Shown here piece by piece: positions 62,990 to 64,000 of a stretch of 64,000 bases of DNA. The notes beneath the pieces are model-generated. The model saw only the letters and a program-made list of their open reading frames with translations, did not search any database and was not told the origin of the DNA. Location of the stretch: positions 62,001 to 126,000 of the forward strand of contig OY734803.1 in assembly GCA_963457535.1 (NCBI GenBank). Reading direction: 5' to 3'. The position numbers and the translations under genes were made by a program. Positions within the stretch are counted from its first letter, which is position 1; every line of letters begins with the position of its first letter. Source of the stretch: JAHRAW01 sp028066695 (GTDB lineage Bacteria; Pseudomonadota; Gammaproteobacteria; Arenicellales; Poriferihabitantaceae).

Positions 62990-62995
62990 AGTATA
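62990..62995 (-). promoter_or_regulatory. -10 box of the thioesterase gene
   Basis: Minus-strand TATACT predicting a leader of about 10 nt before the thioesterase ATG. Confidence 0.4.
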
Positions 62996-63030
62996 ACCGC
63001 TTCGCCGCCGGAATGGTGGAGCGGCGGTGC

Positions 63031-63036
63031 TATACT
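63031..63036 (+). promoter_or_regulatory. Extended -10 box, leaderless small ORF
   Basis: TGCTATACT, an extended -10, ends 6 nt before the ATG at 63043, so the transcript is predicted to start at or beside the A of the start codon (leaderless). Confidence 0.45.
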
Positions 63037-63042
63037 GCAAAA

Positions 63043-63246
63043 ATGTCCGCGCCCCTCCCCCTTTTGTTCATCGCCGCCTATTTGTTGCCGGGCCTCCTTT
63101 TCGGCGCCGCGTTTTTTTGGCGCGGTCACGCGGTCATCACCCCGGACGCGCGCGGCGCCTCGTTCGGAGTGCGGCTGCTTTGGACGCCGGCGGCGATTGC
63201 GCTTTGGCCGCTCCTCGCCGTCAAATGGAGTCGCAGTAAAAAATGA
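63043..63246 (+). CDS. 67-aa two-helix membrane protein
   Basis: Two hydrophobic segments (LLFIAAYLLPGLLFGAAFFW near the start and a second near WTPAAIALWPLLAVKW) with a short basic C-terminus. First of three tightly packed plus-strand membrane genes, overlapping the next by 4 nt. Function unknown; context suggests a small subunit of a ferric-reductase-like complex. Confidence 0.55.
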   Translation: MSAPLPLLFIAAYLLPGLLFGAAFFWRGHAVITPDARGASFGVRLLWTPAAIALWPLLAVKWSRSKK

Positions 63247-63410
63247 TTCGTCCGCAACGCGTCATTCACCGCTTCGTCTGGCTGCTGCTGCCGCCGGCGC
63301 TTTTGCTCGCGCTGTTTTATTTCAGCGCGCCCGACACCGATCTTTCCCCGCCCGACAACGCGAACGCGCCGGCCGCGTTGCGCGCCATCGGCAAGGGACC
63401 CCTTAATTAA
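63243..63410 (+). CDS. 55-aa single-TM protein
   Basis: A basic N-terminus (MIRPQRVIHRFVW), one membrane helix (about 12-28) and a short Asp/Pro/Ala periplasmic tail. It overlaps the preceding gene by 4 nt and ends 4 nt before the next, so all three are probably translated together. Confidence 0.5.
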   Translation: MIRPQRVIHRFVWLLLPPALLLALFYFSAPDTDLSPPDNANAPAALRAIGKGPLN

Positions 63411-63414
63411 TGTC

Positions 63415-64000
63415 ATGAGCCACGGTTTCGTCGCGGTTCAGTGGAACCGCCGCAAACTCTTTTACGACCTGTGCATCTGGGTCTGCGTCGCGCTCTACCT
63501 CGCGCTGTTCATTGGCGCGAGCGACCTCGCCGGCGCCGACGCGTTGTCCGCGCCGATCGTGCTGATGCGCGCGCTTTCCACCTGCGCATTTTTAATGTTG
63601 AATGTGATTTTGTGCATCGGCCCCCTCGCCCGCCTTTCCCCGCGGTTTTTGCCGCTCCTCTACAACCGCCGCCACCTCGGCGTGTCCATGTTCGTGGTCG
63701 CGCTGCTGCACGCCGCGCTGGCGATTTATTGGTATCACGGCTTCGGCGTGATCAATCCGCTCGCGTCAGTCGCGGTTATTGGCGGAGATTTTCCGTTTCA
63801 ATTGCTCGGCGCGATTGCATTGGCGATTTTGTTTTTGATGGCCGCGACCAGCCACGATTACTGGAACGCGACGCTCGGCGGACCTTTGTGGAAGGCGATT
63901 CACATGCTGGTGTATCCGGCTTACGCGCTGATTGTCGCGCACATTTTGTTCGGCGCGTTGCAGCAAAACGACACCGGTTTCGCGCCGTGGATGGCGATGG
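63415..64000 (+). CDS. Ferric-reductase-like transmembrane protein (3' partial)
   Basis: The first 195 residues show several membrane helices with histidines of a haem-b site (RRHLGVSMFVVALLHAALAI and IHMLVYPAYALIVAHILF), the ferric-reductase-like transmembrane domain also found in MsrQ/YedZ. The gene runs off the window, so any FAD/NAD or Rieske domain is not visible. ATG at 63415 is chosen because an earlier ATG (63410) is immediately followed by a stop. Confidence 0.65.
   Translation, partial: MSHGFVAVQWNRRKLFYDLCIWVCVALYLALFIGASDLAGADALSAPIVLMRALSTCAFLMLNVILCIGPLARLSPRFLPLLYNRRHLGVSMFVVALLHAALAIYWYHGFGVINPLASVAVIGGDFPFQLLGAIALAILFLMAATSHDYWNATLGGPLWKAIHMLVYPAYALIVAHILFGALQQNDTGFAPWMAM

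Noticed and set aside
58316..64000. tRNA, rRNA, CRISPR array or insertion sequence in the window
   Set aside because: No T-loop-like GGTTCRAATCC with pairing arms, spaced identical repeats or transposase motif was noticed on either strand. A dedicated covariance-model search was not possible.

Overview
This window is a GC-rich chromosomal segment of a proteobacterium, most likely a gammaproteobacterium. The evidence is the rnc-era-recO, rpsF-rpsR-rplI-dnaB-alr-radA and phosphatase-ubiG-mtaD gene orders, a full System I cytochrome c maturation set (ccmABCDEFGHI), a succinylase-type dapD, and a DUF47-PiT phosphate pair. A quinol-type nitric oxide reductase with an FNR-type site, acetyl-CoA synthetase, serine-glyoxylate aminotransferase and malyl-CoA lyase point to a facultatively respiring organism with C1/C2 (serine-cycle-like) metabolism. 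Two ankyrin-repeat proteins and a 1626-residue fibronectin-III/dockerin-like secreted protein are compatible with life in association with a host or particles. That lifestyle is inference. No tRNA, rRNA, CRISPR array or insertion sequence was recognised.

Layout. 1-1790: rnc (end), era, recO. 1797-5911: a minus-strand cassette of a fused restriction-modification enzyme, a proline-rich peptide and a SLATT-like membrane protein. 6063-11825: the pyruvate dehydrogenase operon aceE-aceF-lpdA. 12081-14744: two ankyrin genes. 14971-20381: rpsF-rpsR-rplI-dnaB-alr-radA. 20499-21399: a zinc-ribbon membrane peptide and a PD-(D/E)XK-like protein. 21423-23161: dapD and a DMT permease. 23358-24682: M23 peptidase and bactofilin, overlapping. 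24700-25659: a Panacea/PemK-like toxin-antitoxin pair. 25682-37117: the ccm operon, read right to left and split by the giant dockerin-like gene. 37142-40613: dinB, panC, a HAD phosphatase (gph/mupP type), ubiG. 40772-43102: a NACHT NTPase with an N-terminal Mrr-like domain. 43147-46625: metY, a hydrolase and mtaD. 46718-50917: aminotransferase, malyl-CoA lyase, acs. 50922-53195: norB. 53380-55089: a possible phage-type nuclease and metB. 55250-58316: a cytosine methyltransferase / ParB-like / endonuclease-like trio. 58358-61247: a GIY-YIG-like gene (apparently frameshifted), pit and DUF47. 61479-64000: a CDF transporter, a thioesterase and a small membrane cluster that runs off the end.

The accessory genes (SLATT/RM cassette, ankyrin pair, toxin-antitoxin pair, NACHT gene, methyltransferase trio) are visibly less GC-rich than the housekeeping genes and sit between conserved blocks, as expected for horizontally acquired defence genes. 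The best candidates for something undescribed are the methyltransferase-ParB-endonuclease trio, the Mrr-NACHT protein inserted between ubiG and mtaD, the RM-proline-peptide-SLATT cassette, and the secreted dockerin-like protein embedded in the ccm operon. If the genes below are accepted, no stretch over 300 bases lacks a gene. The longest gaps are 11826-12080, 61248-61478 and 14745-14970, all of which carry promoter-like or operator-like sequence. Several genes (dinB, ccmA, dapD, the peptide at 63043) have a consensus -10 box so close to the start codon that leaderless or near-leaderless mRNAs are predicted.
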